Notes: generated by a model from the sequence alone, not told the origin. 62,000 nt of DNA from Gnetum montanum (GCA_015680685.1 MNCI01019108.1:532792-594791), one strand, 5' to 3'; counted from the stretch's first letter, positions 48,158 through 59,560 are shown. Numbers and translations are program-made.

Positions 48158-48186
48158 CTCTGCAATCACACGGGCCAACATTAGTA
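48158..48186 (-). other. Branch-point and acceptor-like site ahead of aORF, element C
   Basis: Minus strand TACTAAT (48180-48186), then TTGCAG, two extra bases (AG) and the ATG. It corresponds to 1506-1532 of A and 9802-9824 of B. A spliced leader for aORF is inferred. Confidence 0.5.
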
Positions 48187-48432
48187 AGGTTGTTTAAGAA
48201 ATCAAGTTATACCTTACTAGTTGCCTTAATTAAATATCATATGTTATTGTGTGATCGTGCCCGAAAATTATGAGAGCGGGTCCTATGACTTAGGCGGATT
48301 TCGGTTTAATCTCCCGATATACTTAAGGTCATATGATTTATGGCGCAATTTCCTAAGTGTTAGTATTAATTACCCTAATTGATGTCCTTTGGGTGATGAA
48401 AAATTCCAAAAAAGTTAGGCACTTTCGGCAAG

Positions 48433-48452
48433 TGTCTCTCCCCCACGACTAA
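48433..48452 (-). promoter_or_regulatory. Internal PPT-like tract, element C
   Basis: Minus strand TAGTCGTGGGGGAGAGACAC, identical to element A. Confidence 0.55.
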
Positions 48453-48622
48453 ACTGAACACTCCGGGCCCAAGCAGGTTCAAACGGAATTAAAATCGAAG
48501 TACCAGCGCGCGAGATAGAGTTGAAAAAGCAATGGTCGCTCAAGCGCAAGTCGCATAAAAAAAATTCAAAACTTCCCCCCGCGTAAATGCCAAATGATGC
48601 AAAGTGTTGCGGCGGGGATTCC

Positions 48623-48715
48623 TATTTATAGGAAAGGGGGGACGCAATATCGCGTACGGTACATCGCGTACACGATATCTTGTGGGACGCGATATCGCGT
48701 ACGCGATATCTCGGC
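48623..48715 (-). promoter_or_regulatory. Internal promoter module of element C
   Basis: Palindromic GATATCGCG/GTAC units fill 48645-48715, followed on the minus strand by TATAAATA at 48623-48630. Same layout as the U3 promoters of both LTRs and as element A. Confidence 0.7.
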
Positions 48716-50095
48716 CCAACCAAAGTGAGACAACTAACAAAGACCAAATTTTAACTAATTTTTCTGGAAATTAATGTGTAAAACTAGGACATTAACAAAA
48801 ATTAATGGACTTAGGGGTAATTACATGAATTCGAAAGGCACTGTGAATGAGATAGGTGTGAATTTAACAATTAAAACTTTTGGCGGTTATGAAGAAAAGG
48901 GAATATAATAATCCATTAGAACGTTAAAGTTTGGAGGGTTAATAAATGGGAAAGAAAATTATGAAAAACTAAGCTGAGGGTAAGAAATTGTGTGTTCTAG
49001 CTAGAGAATTAATGAAGATTACAAAAAATTACACAAGTGGGTCCTCCCCAAAGCAGGTCTTAACCTATAATGCCCTTGTGTAACCACACTTAAAGTGTCC
49101 GTGGGCACTAGAAGGGTTATATGTAATCTACATTAACTCCACAAAACACACACATGTAAATATCACCGGAATGAGATGAAAATTTTATGTTACATGGGAC
49201 ACGAGCTACAATTACACGAATAGTGAGATGAGACGGAGTAGAGAAAGGGACTGTAGAGATTGGGACATGAGGTATCTAACTCAGAGTACAATGAATCCTG
49301 CGTGTACAGCATGGTTAATGTGTCATTAACCCATCGTTCTAAGATCAGGACCAAGTCCATCCTTCTAAATAGTGACATCGCATTGTTTCATCCCATGATG
49401 AACAACTATGAGAGTACCATAACAACAAGGCGTACGATCACTTGGCGTTTAGTACAAGGGAGCAGTGATTTTTATTTTATGGCACTTCTTTTTTTCTTTT
49501 CTCTTTCTTTTTTTCACTTTACTGACTCTAGAGAAGCCACCAACCATCAGGCATGGGTGCATGTCTTTCCAGTGGGACCCCCTAGAACAGCGTTTGATTG
49601 TCGAGTGCCCTTTTGATTACTCTTACTCCCATTTTTCATTAGATCTACAAGGATCTTAGTACAACCATATTGCATGATAACTCCCACAGATGTCACCAAA
49701 GAGAATCCACAAGTCCCCTTGATGTCACACCCTAATCATTCCCTCTTGGTCCATCCTTCTTCATTCTGGGTACAATGAACACAAAATTAATTTTAAGTTT
49801 TAGAAATTTCAAGAATATCACTGTACCCTTGAACAGAACCTCTTTATTTATAGAGTGGATGAGTGGATGTAGTGGGCTCACTGTTTCAAATAATTGATCA
49901 CTCATGACTTAATAACATAAAACACATCTCAACCAACGATCCACATGAGTGTTTTATTCGTAGATGAGATTACTTACAAAAACATGAAAATACAAACACA
50001 CAAAAAGATAAAACAAAAAAGTTAAAAAATGAAAAACTGGAAAACAAAAAGTTGCAAAATTAAAGAAAATTAAAAACATTTATTAATCCTGCTTG
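48716..50095 (-). other. Non-coding spacer between gag and aORF, element C
   Basis: No supported gene. Homologous to the post-integrase region of D and E in layout, including A/T-rich tract near 49975-50085. In an autonomous relative, protease through integrase would precede this stretch. Confidence 0.7.
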
Positions 50096-52075
50096 TTACT
50101 GAAATGGGGGATATCCCCCATAACTAAACGGTTGAGTATGGCAAGGATTAATAAATGAAGAATGAGGATCCTTGCATATTGGAATTATTGACACCGGTCC
50201 AAACTTATCCCCTTGGATTTTACGCACTTTGTAATAAACACAGTGGGGCACTTCATACGATGTAGTTCCCGGATAACGAGTTGACCCACTATGATGGTTA
50301 GGACCGTTAGATGGTATGCAAGGATTGGGCTGATGCCTCCCATGGTTGTGTTCATTGGGCCTTGTGGTTGTTGGAGTGTTAGTTGGTGGCCCTGATGAAG
50401 GTACATGAGGCGCTGGGTTTGAAGGTAAGGATGCACCACATTGTTGGACTTGTGCTGGGTTGGAAGATGCAGTGGCCTCAGAGTTATGTTGTCCCTTCCT
50501 ACGGCCGTGTTTAAAGAAAGGACGTCTTTGATGTTGAGGAGGCTCTTCACCGTAATTAGTAGCAGCAGCACAAGTGTTGTTCATGGGTTGCGGTGGTACA
50601 AACACCTGAGGAACAGTTGGTGGCATTGTGGAAGGAGGGAAAGGATAAGAATGTTGAAAGTTAGGAGGAGGATAAGGTGCACAAGGTGGTGGTTGTGTTG
50701 GAGGTATGGGTTGATGGTATTGTGAAGAATGGTATTGTGGTGAGATAAAGTGTGGTGGCCCAGTTGAAGAAACAGGATGTTGAACGTTATAAGCATTTGG
50801 ATTCGGAAAATGTGAAGGGTGCCTCCAGTCTAAGGGTGGATTCCCCCACGACTGGGATTGTTGCCACTGTGGTCTAACACAGTATCTCTGTACGAACTCT
50901 GGATGTAACGTGTTTCCCCAATGCTCATGTAGATGTAACAATATTGGGCATTGGCCTTTGGGGTGATCGTACAGGCATATGTTGCATTCATACGTAGGAT
51001 TGGCAGTTGAGCGCTTATTCCCTTCATTCTTTTTTTCCGAATGTCTACTATTTTGTCCTGCTTCTTGGGTTGTGAAAACTCTATCTCCAATGTTGTTGAT
51101 ATATTCTCCACACTTTTGATTCATCCATTCCAACATCTTATTGATCTTTGCCTCGGCTTCTTCTAACAATTGTTGTATTGGCAAAGATGATGTTTCCACC
51201 TTGGAATTTGTTGATCTCTCCTTGTTATGATCATGGACCTTTGTTGAGTTAAGATTTTGGTCCCGTTGATGTTTTTCAACACTCTCCCATGTAGCTATTT
51301 CTCCTTCTTCTTTTGCTACCCGCTTAATAAGCTCTTGGATTTGATGGGTTCGTAGGTTGTATAGTTGACCTCGGGCATACGTTCCTAAGGTCTCTCTGGT
51401 TTCATTACGTAGCCCATCAATGATATGGTACATTAGCCTTTCCTCGGAAAACCCATGGCCTGGACAGTTGTTTAACAGTGAATAATATCTTTCTAAGGCC
51501 ATGTCCAAGGGTTCATGTTTTTCTTGTTTCCATCCTTGGATTTGTTTCCTCAAGGCTGACACTCTTGCGTAGGTTTGATATTTTTCGTTAAAGACTTCTA
51601 CCATTGTTGACCAGCGTCGTATCGAATTTGGTTTTAACGATCTATACCATACTTTAGCTTGGTCAACGAGTGTCATAGGAAAGAGCTTCAGTTTTTGCCA
51701 ACTGTTATCAATGTTATTCCATGTGCAGGCATCGTAGAAGGCTAGTAAATGTTGATGCGGATCTAAGTCATAGCCTCCTGAAAATTTAGGAAAGTTGTTT
51801 AAATCGAGCCTGGGTAGTCGGCTCTCTTTACGATGCCTACGTGAGATTCGAACAGCCTCTTGTATTTGCGTTAAGCTTGTAGTGGCCAGTGGGGGTTCAT
51901 CGTCATCGGGTAAGTTATGCTTTCGTGTGTTATGATGACGTTGTTTTTGTTCATTCTTATAGGAAACTCCCACTTCAGGTTGTATACTCCAACTTTCATC
52001 GTCATATAGCTCATTGGTTCTCCAATGAACATCCTCACTAAGTGTGGCGTTATTATCATCTTGTCGGAGAGACAT
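50096..52075 (-). CDS. gag: Gag protein of element C (659 aa)
   Basis: An uninterrupted frame starting MSLRQDDNN, 113 bases inside the PBS. Residues about 85-235 form the Retrotrans_gag capsid domain: PRLDLNNFPKFSGGYDLDPH, QAKVWYRSLKPNSIRRW, FNEKYQTYARVS, HIIDGLRNETRETLGTYA. A Lys/Glu-rich helical stretch follows. A zinc knuckle of the form C-x2-C-x3-H-x4-C (CNICLYDHPKGQC) lies near residue 360, and residues about 430-620 are Pro/Gln/His-rich. The protein ends FSYGGYPPFQ, encoded by the same DNA that in D and E lies beyond integrase. Gag would form the virus-like particle in the cytoplasm. It is the only undamaged large gene in the window, and codon reading suggests selection until recently. 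Confidence 0.93.
   Translation of the reverse strand: MSLRQDDNNATLSEDVHWRTNELYDDESWSIQPEVGVSYKNEQKQRHHNTRKHNLPDDDEPPLATTSLTQIQEAVRISRRHRKESRLPRLDLNNFPKFSGGYDLDPHQHLLAFYDACTWNNIDNSWQKLKLFPMTLVDQAKVWYRSLKPNSIRRWSTMVEVFNEKYQTYARVSALRKQIQGWKQEKHEPLDMALERYYSLLNNCPGHGFSEERLMYHIIDGLRNETRETLGTYARGQLYNLRTHQIQELIKRVAKEEGEIATWESVEKHQRDQNLNSTKVHDHNKERSTNSKVETSSLPIQQLLEEAEAKINKMLEWMNQKCGEYINNIGDRVFTTQEAGQNSRHSEKKNEGNKRSTANPTYECNICLYDHPKGQCPILLHLHEHWGNTLHPEFVQRYCVRPQWQQSQSWGNPPLDWRHPSHFPNPNAYNVQHPVSSTGPPHFISPQYHSSQYHQPIPPTQPPPCAPYPPPNFQHSYPFPPSTMPPTVPQVFVPPQPMNNTCAAATNYGEEPPQHQRRPFFKHGRRKGQHNSEATASSNPAQVQQCGASLPSNPAPHVPSSGPPTNTPTTTRPNEHNHGRHQPNPCIPSNGPNHHSGSTRYPGTTSYEVPHCVYYKVRKIQGDKFGPVSIIPICKDPHSSFINPCHTQPFSYGGYPPFQ
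50101..50134 (-). other. Probable pol-deletion junction at the gag 3' end, element C
   Basis: The segment AACCGTTTAGTTATGGGGGA on the minus strand corresponds to AACTTAGTCATGGGGGAGAT in D (about 26891-26925) and to 59620-59650 in E, where it follows integrase. In B and C it codes the last residues of Gag. It includes the 14-bp palindrome GGGGGATATCCCCC (50106-50119). Confidence 0.6.
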
Positions 52076-52187
52076 TGTTGTGTGCGAATTTATGTGACTT
52101 TTAATAATTTCTTCTTTTTAAGAGATATATCGTTAAGTTCTTTACAGCGACCTTGTATGATATAACTAATCTAGATAACTAGCACCA

Positions 52188-52205
52188 TCCCCGGCAACGG
52201 CGCCA
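52188..52205 (-). promoter_or_regulatory. PBS of element C, complementary to tRNA-Asp
   Basis: Plus strand TCCCCGGCAACGGCGCCA equals the 3' end of plant tRNA-Asp including CCA; the element's minus strand is its complement over 18 bases. One base separates it from the LTR. tRNA-Asp priming is typical of Athila/Calypso elements. Confidence 0.9.
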
Positions 52206-52206
52206 A

Positions 52207-53163
52207 TGATGAGTGGCGAGGTACCCCTACACTCAACCATACGAAACGAGCGTCGCACGCGCGATCCGGTCGAACTCCGCAGATGGACTAGTTGTGGCAC
52301 CTAGATAGTTAGCCTTAGGTCGCAGTTCGCTGTCTTCCCATCTAGACTAGTTTTGCATATGTCACGTATGGTTTAGTCTAGATGAGGTGTATGATGTGTT
52401 CTAATTCTAATGCTACTCCTGATGGCAGTGGAAAATAATATTTAACTAAATCTAAGCTAAGAGGAAAAGGGTAAGAAAATCTAATCTAGCCTAAGTGCGA
52501 CGAGCAACCGATTCCTTGATCAACCGTACACATCTTGGACTTCGTGCACGACTGCCACTGGGACTACCAAGCATAGGCCTAGGTACGCCACTGGGATTAC
52601 CAAGCGCAGACCCCAAATACGCCACTGGGTTACCAAGCGTAGATCCCCCTAGCTACACCACTGGGCTACCAAGCAGTCACACTTAAATGCTCGTAATCAA
52701 GTCGTACTCGTTCCGCTTCTAGGAGTTTAAGGGTTGAGAGACTAATCGCGATAAGTAACCAATTCCTTAACTAGCCGTACACACCCGTAGATGCTCGTAG
52801 TCAAGTCGTACTTACACCGCGCTATGAAAGCAATAAATAACATGAAATAAATAACAATAAATAAACTAAGTGAATGCTGCAATGATGAAGTAATCTCGAT
52901 CTTTATTGCCGGTCATGTGCGTGTCCAAGTACGGCACACTCGAATAAAGACACCGTACAATCACATTCACCACATTGCGGGCAAACACGGGAAAAATTCT
53001 AACTCTGGAGGGATCAAACTACCAGAGCTTCGCTACCTAAAACTGGGATCCCCAATAAGGGAGAGCCGCCTCTTATTTATAAACATGGCGGCTGACTGCG
53101 ATATCGCGTACGCGATATCGCGGGGGATGCGATATCGCGGCCGACGCAGACCGCGTCTCATCA
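52207..53163 (-). repeat. 5' LTR of element C (957 bp)
   Basis: TGATGAGTGG...CTCATCA. TATTTATA at 53074-53081, AATAAA (minus) 52902-52907, palindromes at 53097-53140 (one full unit plus one half-unit), CCACTGGG repeats at 52555-52670. Nearly identical to the 3' LTR, indicating a fairly recent insertion. Confidence 0.95.
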
Positions 53164-53219
53164 CTAGGGAACACTTGTGATTCATATGGTTAGGTGTAGA
53201 GAATACCTACCACTCATCG
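53164..53219 (+). repeat. TSD copy of C (CTAGG) and end of the element E 5' LTR
   Basis: 53164-53168 is the second CTAGG. 53169-53219 completes the LTR of element E, ending ACCTACCACTCATCG, with the final CA changed to CG. Confidence 0.85.
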
Positions 53220-53220
53220 T

Positions 53221-53238
53221 TAGCATCATTGTCAAGTA
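53221..53238 (+). promoter_or_regulatory. Decayed tRNA-Asp PBS of element E
   Basis: TAGCATCATTGTCAAGTA lies one base after the LTR end. Compared with the intact PBS of C, seven of eight differences are transitions. Confidence 0.6.
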
Positions 53239-53321
53239 CTTAGTTTTGCTAAGTGGGCAAAACATTATTGACTATTGAATTCATACACAAGCGTTGTGAG
53301 GAGGACATAATGAAATATCTC

Positions 53322-53347
53322 TCATAATAACAATAATAATAATAATA
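53322..53347 (+). repeat. (AAT)n microsatellite
   Basis: AACAATAATAATAATAAT run in the leader of element E. Confidence 0.8.
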
Positions 53348-53377
53348 TCCTAAGGTACACTTACGTCTATTTTTGAA

Positions 53378-55320
53378 ATGGCTTCTACTCACAGGCAAGA
53401 ATCTCCATCACATGATGAAAAAAACAATAGGTAACAAGAAAGAACACAAAGGACCAGTAAGAAGCCAATAGTTGAAAGTCATTTATGCTCATCTAGGTCC
53501 CTATTATCTAGACTTCACCTTCATCCTCCATTAGGATAAGAAGCTACGATGGAGAGATATGGACAATAACATTGTGTTACCTCCTAATTAATCCATTGCT
53601 GCTATGCTCATGACCCAACTTATGAGGTTGGATATCAAAATAGCTAGACCTAGCTATGAAAGCATGAAGTAGGTCTTTAGGGACTACCAACCTATAGAAG
53701 CTCAACTCTAAAAGGGTAAATGCATGCAGGTCCATTATGAAGCCTTCAGAGGCAAGCCTATCCTGAAATCATTATTTCTATACATGCATAAAGAGGGAAA
53801 ATATTTCATTTATGGCCACTCTTAATACACAAATTCTCCTTATTTCTTTAAGAAGGACACCTTTTACCAATGGTTACAGTCAACCTTGAAGAACCTTGGT
53901 GATGGGAAGACAGGGTTCAAAGACCAACAAGCCTAAAAAGAAAAATCTCATAGGCATTCATGTAAGAACAAGGAGAATGATAAGGAGAAGAAAAAAGATA
54001 AAAAGAAGGATTCAAACAAGGAACAAAAAAGAAGGACTAGAAGGCATCATTCTCCTAGTTGTTTGTCTTCATCCTTCTTCTCATCATCAAACTCTGATAG
54101 AAGAAACCACGATAGATGTAGAGACAGGAGTAGTTAGGATCATGACGGAGATGATTAGAGGTTCCATTGCGATTATAGGACTTAGGATGAGAGTCAATAG
54201 AGAGAGGAGTAAGAATGCTAGCGAGAAAGAAGGCATATCAAAACTCACCATCGAAGGTATGGTCATCATAGGGACCACCATAGATGTGATGATGATGATG
54301 AATCATTGCTAGCCACTAGGAACATGCTGAATGTTTCAGAGGTAGTTATAGTTCCTCCTAGGCATCAGAAGGATAGCATGATTAAATGGTTGAATATGAA
54401 CAATATCTTCAAGTTCGAGGAGGAATATAATGTAGATCCATAGCATCATTTGCAAGCTTTCCATGATGCCTATGTCTTACAAAACATTGAAAATGATTGG
54501 AAAAAGTTGAAATTGTTCCCAAGGACACTCATAAAAGAAGCATAAAGTTGGTATCATTCCTTGGAACTAAAATTCATTTGCCAATGGAGAAAAATGTTAG
54601 AACTATTTAATGAAAAATATCAAATGTACTCCTAAGTGTCCAATATGAGGAAGTAGATTTAAGGATGGAAGCAAGGGAATCATGAGTCCTTAGATGTGGA
54701 TGTGGGTAGGTATTACTCTTTAATGCATTGATGTCTAGACCATGGGTTTTCTCAAAGGAAATAACTTCACCATATCATAGATGGGCTTTAGAACAAAACA
54801 AAAGAAACTCTTGGGTTCTATCCCCAAGGGAGACTTTCTATGATGAGAGTCCATCATATCCAAAGGCTAATAGAATAGGTGGTTAAGGAAGAAGAGGAGT
54901 TGAAGAAACAAGAGAGTACAAAGGATTATAGCAAAGACCCCTCCATTTGCAAAAGAAAGGTATGATTCTATGATATAGAGAAGGACGCATCACTAGATGA
55001 AGTGGTGCAAAGAAAGACCTTACCAATACAAAAATCTATCTCTAAAATATCTACTAAGGTGGATAAATTATGGAAATCCTTAGACGAGAAGTTCTAAACT
55101 ACTTTGAAAATAGTAGAGAAGAAGGAAGAGCAAGGAAGCAGTGAACAAGATAGGAGGAGAAGAAGAGATACAGATAAGAGATATCAATAGTAGAAAGATA
55201 AGGCTGCCATGGTCAATGAGGTTGTAGATTCTAAAATCGATGATGATGGATGAGATATCTATTAATACAAACATCCCAAGGGTTGTTGTCTTATGATGTT
55301 GCATATACAAGAATCTAGGG
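53378..55320 (+). pseudogene. gag: gag of element E
   Basis: Starts MASTHRQESPSHDEKNNR. The capsid domain is readable at about 54390-54760 (NNIFKFEEEYNVDP, LQAFHDAYVLQNIENDWKK, LFNEKYQMYS), and a zinc-knuckle relic near 55250-55290 has HPKGCC but has lost its first Cys residues. The open frame 53896-54312 is in another register and is rich in Arg and Lys. Stops throughout. Confidence 0.75.
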
Positions 55321-56059
55321 TATATGATTTAAATATAAAATTTTCAAAGCGGTAACCAACTCGGAGATTGCCTTATCCTTAAGGTAATCCAAGGCAAAAA
55401 TTCCACCAAACTTAGTATTACTTGAGTGGAGCACCACCTCAACATCAGGAGCAACATCAGCAATGGCAAAACTCATAGTTGTGGGGGATGCCAACACCTA
55501 GATAGTAGTATACTTACCTGTAGCTAGATCCCTATAAATATCATGTCCAATAGCTTGTATTTCCTTGTGGCTTTACAAGTCACAGTATTTTTAATTACCA
55601 CTACTACCCTCTAGAATATCATCAAGCCCATACTCTATGACTTGATTCTCTCTCTACTCATCCTCCTTCTTATCCATTACCAAACTCTACACCATTAAAC
55701 ACCACTCCTCTACCACCTACATATATGCAAACAAAAATTCCACCACAACAATAGTAAAGAAATCCACAAGGGCTATTAACTTACAACCAGATAGTCAACC
55801 AAGTGGTTTAGAACCTAAACCTCAAAAGAGAACCTTCTTCAAGATCAAAAGTCCACTAAAATCCTCATAGACACCTACAACTATTAACCCTACATCCACC
55901 ACTTTTGAAATCACCATTGAGCCTCCTTCAAACCAAATGTCCTCCAATGTGCATATTGTCATGTTAACCCATGCGGTTTTTAATTGGATCAAGGTTGGCC
56001 ACCTTGCTAGAAAATGATATCATCTTAGGAATCCTTTTATCTATTTGTAGATCATCGAG

Positions 56060-56640
56060 AATGATTAATGCAAGGCTCTACTAGACTTAGGTTCTAAAGT
56101 AAATCTAATCTCATAGGAGATGTATAAGACCTAGAACCTACATCCATTAAAGAAATGCAACATTAGACTGGAGCTTGTTGATCGGTCCATCACTATTCCC
56201 TTGGGACTAGTGGAGGACATTGTGATCATCATCTTTGGGTGGTCTTATCTTGTATACTTCCTAGTGATTCATATTGATAACTGCAAGGGGGACTTCCCTA
56301 TTATCATGGAAAGCACTTAGCTCATCACAGTTAACACCAAGATGGGGATTCAAGATCTTTTCTTGGAAATCTCCATGGAAAATGAATTTGGGAAAATAAA
56401 GAAGAAGCAAGTTCCATGCATCACATACAATGATACAAGGTGTTATTGCATGCAAAAAATATGGATCATACAAAGTACATCCATCAAAGCATGCAATAAG
56501 TGTGTTAAGGCTTCTACTATTCAGATGTGCCTGTATGCAATAACTACAAAACAAAAAGATGCTCAATGGTTGATAACTGCTAGTAAGACAAATTCACAAA
56601 TATGCATGGAACTAACAGATTAACTCATAAATGCTTACAT
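56060..56640 (+). pseudogene. pol: Protease region of element E
   Basis: CKALLDLGSKVNLIS at about 56070-56115 corresponds to the protease DSG motif of D, with Ser replaced by Leu. RLELVDRSITIPLGLVEDI follows, then a poorly conserved linker (open frame 56342-56623, GIQDLFLEISMENEF). Confidence 0.7.
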
Positions 56641-56779
56641 CAAATACATGGATGAAATAGAGCAGATCCATAGCCAACTCTCCCATGCACAAACTGTGAT
56701 GGATTGGGGAGAGTTGGAGATTTTAGAATAATTCAAGCAAGAGCCTCTTAAACTAAAGGTAACACTAGCTAATTTAGAA

Positions 56780-57660
56780 TATTCTTATCTTAATAATAGC
56801 AATTTGGTAATCATAAATTTTCATCTTACTTATGCACAAAAGAAGAAGCTACTTAAAGTGGGTAACAAATGGCCAATAGCCTTTTCCTGGTCATATCATG
56901 AACTGACAGGAATAGATCCAAGGATATTTCAACATTGAATCTACACAGATTCCTTCATCAAATCCAAAAGGTAGCTACAAAGAAGGTTGCATCCTAAGCT
57001 TAAGCAATTTATGAAATATGAGATTGAACAACTACTTAAAGTAGGATTCATTTATCCCATTGTGAATAGTAAGTGGGTTAGCCCACTTATCAATGTACCC
57101 AAGAAAGGTGATAAATGGAGAGTCTTTATAGACTACAGCGTGTTGAACATGGAAAATTTCAAGAATCATTTTTCATTTCCATTTGTAGACCAAGTGTTAG
57201 ATACTATCGCAAGGCATGGCTACTATAGTTTTCTGGATGATTATAGTGGTTATAACCAAATTTAGATAGCACTAGAGGACCAGGGAAAAACTACCATCAC
57301 AAGTCCTTAGGGGACTTTTGCATACAAAAACATGCCCTTTGGCATGTGCAACACCCCTACTACTTTCCAACACCCAATGTTTAGCATTTTCCAACATCAA
57401 ATTGGTAATGGTATAAAGTTCTTCTTGGATAACTTCTTCACTTATGGTGCCACCTTCAAGCAAGCCTTAGACTATCTCAAAAAAGTGCTAAAATGTTGTG
57501 TGAAGATAAAATTAAGGCTTAATTGGAAGAAAAGCCATTTGATCATCCCATAGGGCATCATCTTGGGGCAAAAAATTTCTGAAAAAGGGATCAAGGTGGA
57601 CCTAGAGAAAGTACAGATCATCCAAGGAATCACTAGACAACTTGAAATGTTAAAGGACGT
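56780..57660 (+). pseudogene. pol: Reverse transcriptase of element E
   Basis: In order: KWPIAFSWSYHELTGIDPRI (56865-56930), IEQLLKVGFIYPI and KWVSPLINVPKKGDKWRVFI (56987-57140), DQVLDTIARHGYYSFLDDYS (57187-57250), PFGMCNTPTTFQ (57332-57370), KFFLDNFFTYGA (57415-57455; the catalytic Asp-Asp is Asp-Asn). Matches the RT of D and the Athila/Tat branch. Inactive. Confidence 0.82.
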
Positions 57661-57769
57661 GAGCTCATTCCTTGGACATAGCTTACTATCGATGCTTCAT
57701 TAAGAACTTCTAAAAAATCACCAAGCTGTTAGTGGAGTTAACTAAGAAGGATGCATCCTTTCACTGAAC

Positions 57770-58290
57770 CAAGAAATGCAAGCATGCATTCTAGCAATTA
57801 AAGCACAAGCTCATAGAAATTCCTATTCTATGTGCTCCAGATTGATCTAGATCCTTCCACATTATGATGGATGCATCCAGTAATGAATTGGAAGAAATGC
57901 TCACATAATTGGATGATTAGAAATGCCACACTATATCCATTGTGTGAGTATAAGCATCATTGATGCATAGCTAATTTATACCATCATTAAGAAGGATCTC
58001 ATGGCTTTGGTATACTCCTTGAAAAAATTCAAGTAGTATGTGCTTAGATACAAAAGCTTTGTGCACATGAATCATAATGTTATCTGTTTCCTAATGAATA
58101 AGCTAGCGATGTACCCCTGGGTTATATGGTGGCTAGGAATTTTGCATGAGTTCAATCTTACAATGATGGACAGGAATGGAACTGAGAATGTGATTGTCAC
58201 TTATCTTGGTTGTGATGGAATGGAAAAGAGGATGAGGAACTTGTATCTGATCAATTTCCAAACTCCTCATTGTCAAGTCCTTTAATGTTT
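57770..58290 (+). pseudogene. pol: RNase H region of element E
   Basis: Pieces: RSFHIMMDASSNELEEM near 57850-57900 and VHMNHNVICFLMNKLAMYPW with EFNLTMMDRNGTENVIV at 58040-58200. The TDH motif has become MNH. Broken by stops. Confidence 0.65.
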
Positions 58291-58439
58291 AAAATTCCAA
58301 GTGTACCATCTAGTACGATGATTTCCTCTCTTATCTTCTCACTTAGGAGACCCCATAGGAATGGACTAACAAGAAGAAATAATAATTTCTTTACCAATCC
58401 AAACATTACATAGAAATTCAAGGCAACCTTTACAAGGTT

Positions 58440-59560
58440 TGTGCTAATGGCTTGGTGCAATGGTGCATACCTAATACTAATTAGCTACAAATCCTCCAAG
58501 ACATTCATGAAGGTCATTGCAGGGCCCATTATGTAGGTAGGAGTATGGCTATAAAGATCCTCATAGTAGGGTACTTATGGCCTATCATGTTTAGCAATGT
58601 CCACCATTTTTTCCATTCATGTGAATGCTACCAATGAGACGAAGGAATGATAGCCCAAATGGAATGACCTTAATAATGGATCTAATCACTAGATCCCTTT
58701 GACATATGGGGCATTAACTTCATGGGACCCATCACTCCCATGTCTAATGCAAAGGCATACATCATCGTAGTTATTGACCACTACACTAAGTGGGCCAAAG
58801 CTATAACTATCACTGATTTTTCATCTTCCACTATAGCATAGTTTGTTCAAAAAAATGTGGTAAACAAGTTTGGTGTATCATTTCTAATAATGGAACTCAT
58901 TTTACAGGGTCTACTTTTCTAAAATTGATGCAATGCTTGGGGGTGCAACATAAACTAACAACCCCCTATCACCCCTTAAGCCAACAGTCAAACCAAAGTT
59001 ACTAATAGAGAGATAACCTGAATACTAACATGTATAATTAATAAGTATAAGAAGGACTAAAGCACAAAATTAAAGATGCTCTATGGGCTTATCAATTCAC
59101 TTGGAAACTTCCTATAGGGTACTCTTCTATGAGTTGGTATATAGAAAGTTACCTAAACTTCCAATCTAATCTAAGCTCCATGCACTTTCAACAACTTCTA
59201 AGCTTAACCTTGACCTCAAGCTTGCACAATAAGAACACCTCATGATATTGAATGTGCTAGATGAAAACTAATAAGTAGCCTTAAGTATGAATGAACTACA
59301 CAAGGCACATGTCAAACAATGTCATGATGCTCAAATAAAAAGAGTTTAGTTTCAACTTGGTGATAAGGACTTCTACTGGGATCCCATGCATGTACCTCAA
59401 CATACTAAATTTCAAATGTTATGGAAAAGATCTTATATCACTCATACAACTTTTCCTTTAGGTGTCGTGATCATTTACCATCCATCAAGCCTAGAGAAAC
59501 AATTTTTGGTCAACACCCAACCAATATAGCCTTTCCTAGAACCAAGAGTAACTAGTAACA
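58440..59560 (+). pseudogene. pol: Integrase of element E
   Basis: Zinc-binding part: DIHEGHCRAHYVGRSMAIKI and HSCECYQ (58500-58640). Core: INFMGPITPMSNAKAYIIVV, IDHYTKWAKAITITDF (58715-58820), then a decayed NG-T-F and NREIT region (58880-59020). The C-terminal part runs to about 59560. Inactive. Confidence 0.75.

Larger units (their letters stand above)
44260..53163 (-). mobile_element. Element C: complete, young, pol-less Athila-like LTR element (8904 bp)
   Basis: Minus-strand order: 5' LTR 52207-53163, PBS 52188-52205, intact gag 52075-50096, non-coding region with internal promoter (48623-48715) and PPT-like tract (48433-48452), aORF 48157-45371, PPT 45200-45215, 3' LTR 44260-45199. TSDs are CTAGG, the LTRs are nearly identical, and gag is open. 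There is no trace of protease, RT, RNase H or integrase, so movement would need enzymes from another element. It corresponds to the TR-GAG class of non-autonomous elements, with an additional second ORF. Confidence 0.95.

Noticed and set aside
50441-50725. 94-codon plus-strand frame inside gag of C
   Set aside because: Shadow of the proline-rich gag region on the opposite strand.
52188-52205. tRNA-Asp gene fragment
   Set aside because: Only the 18-base 3' end is present, exactly next to the LTR. It is a primer-binding site.
56261-56566. 101-codon minus-strand frame in element E
   Set aside because: Antisense to the decayed protease-linker region; no match to any motif.
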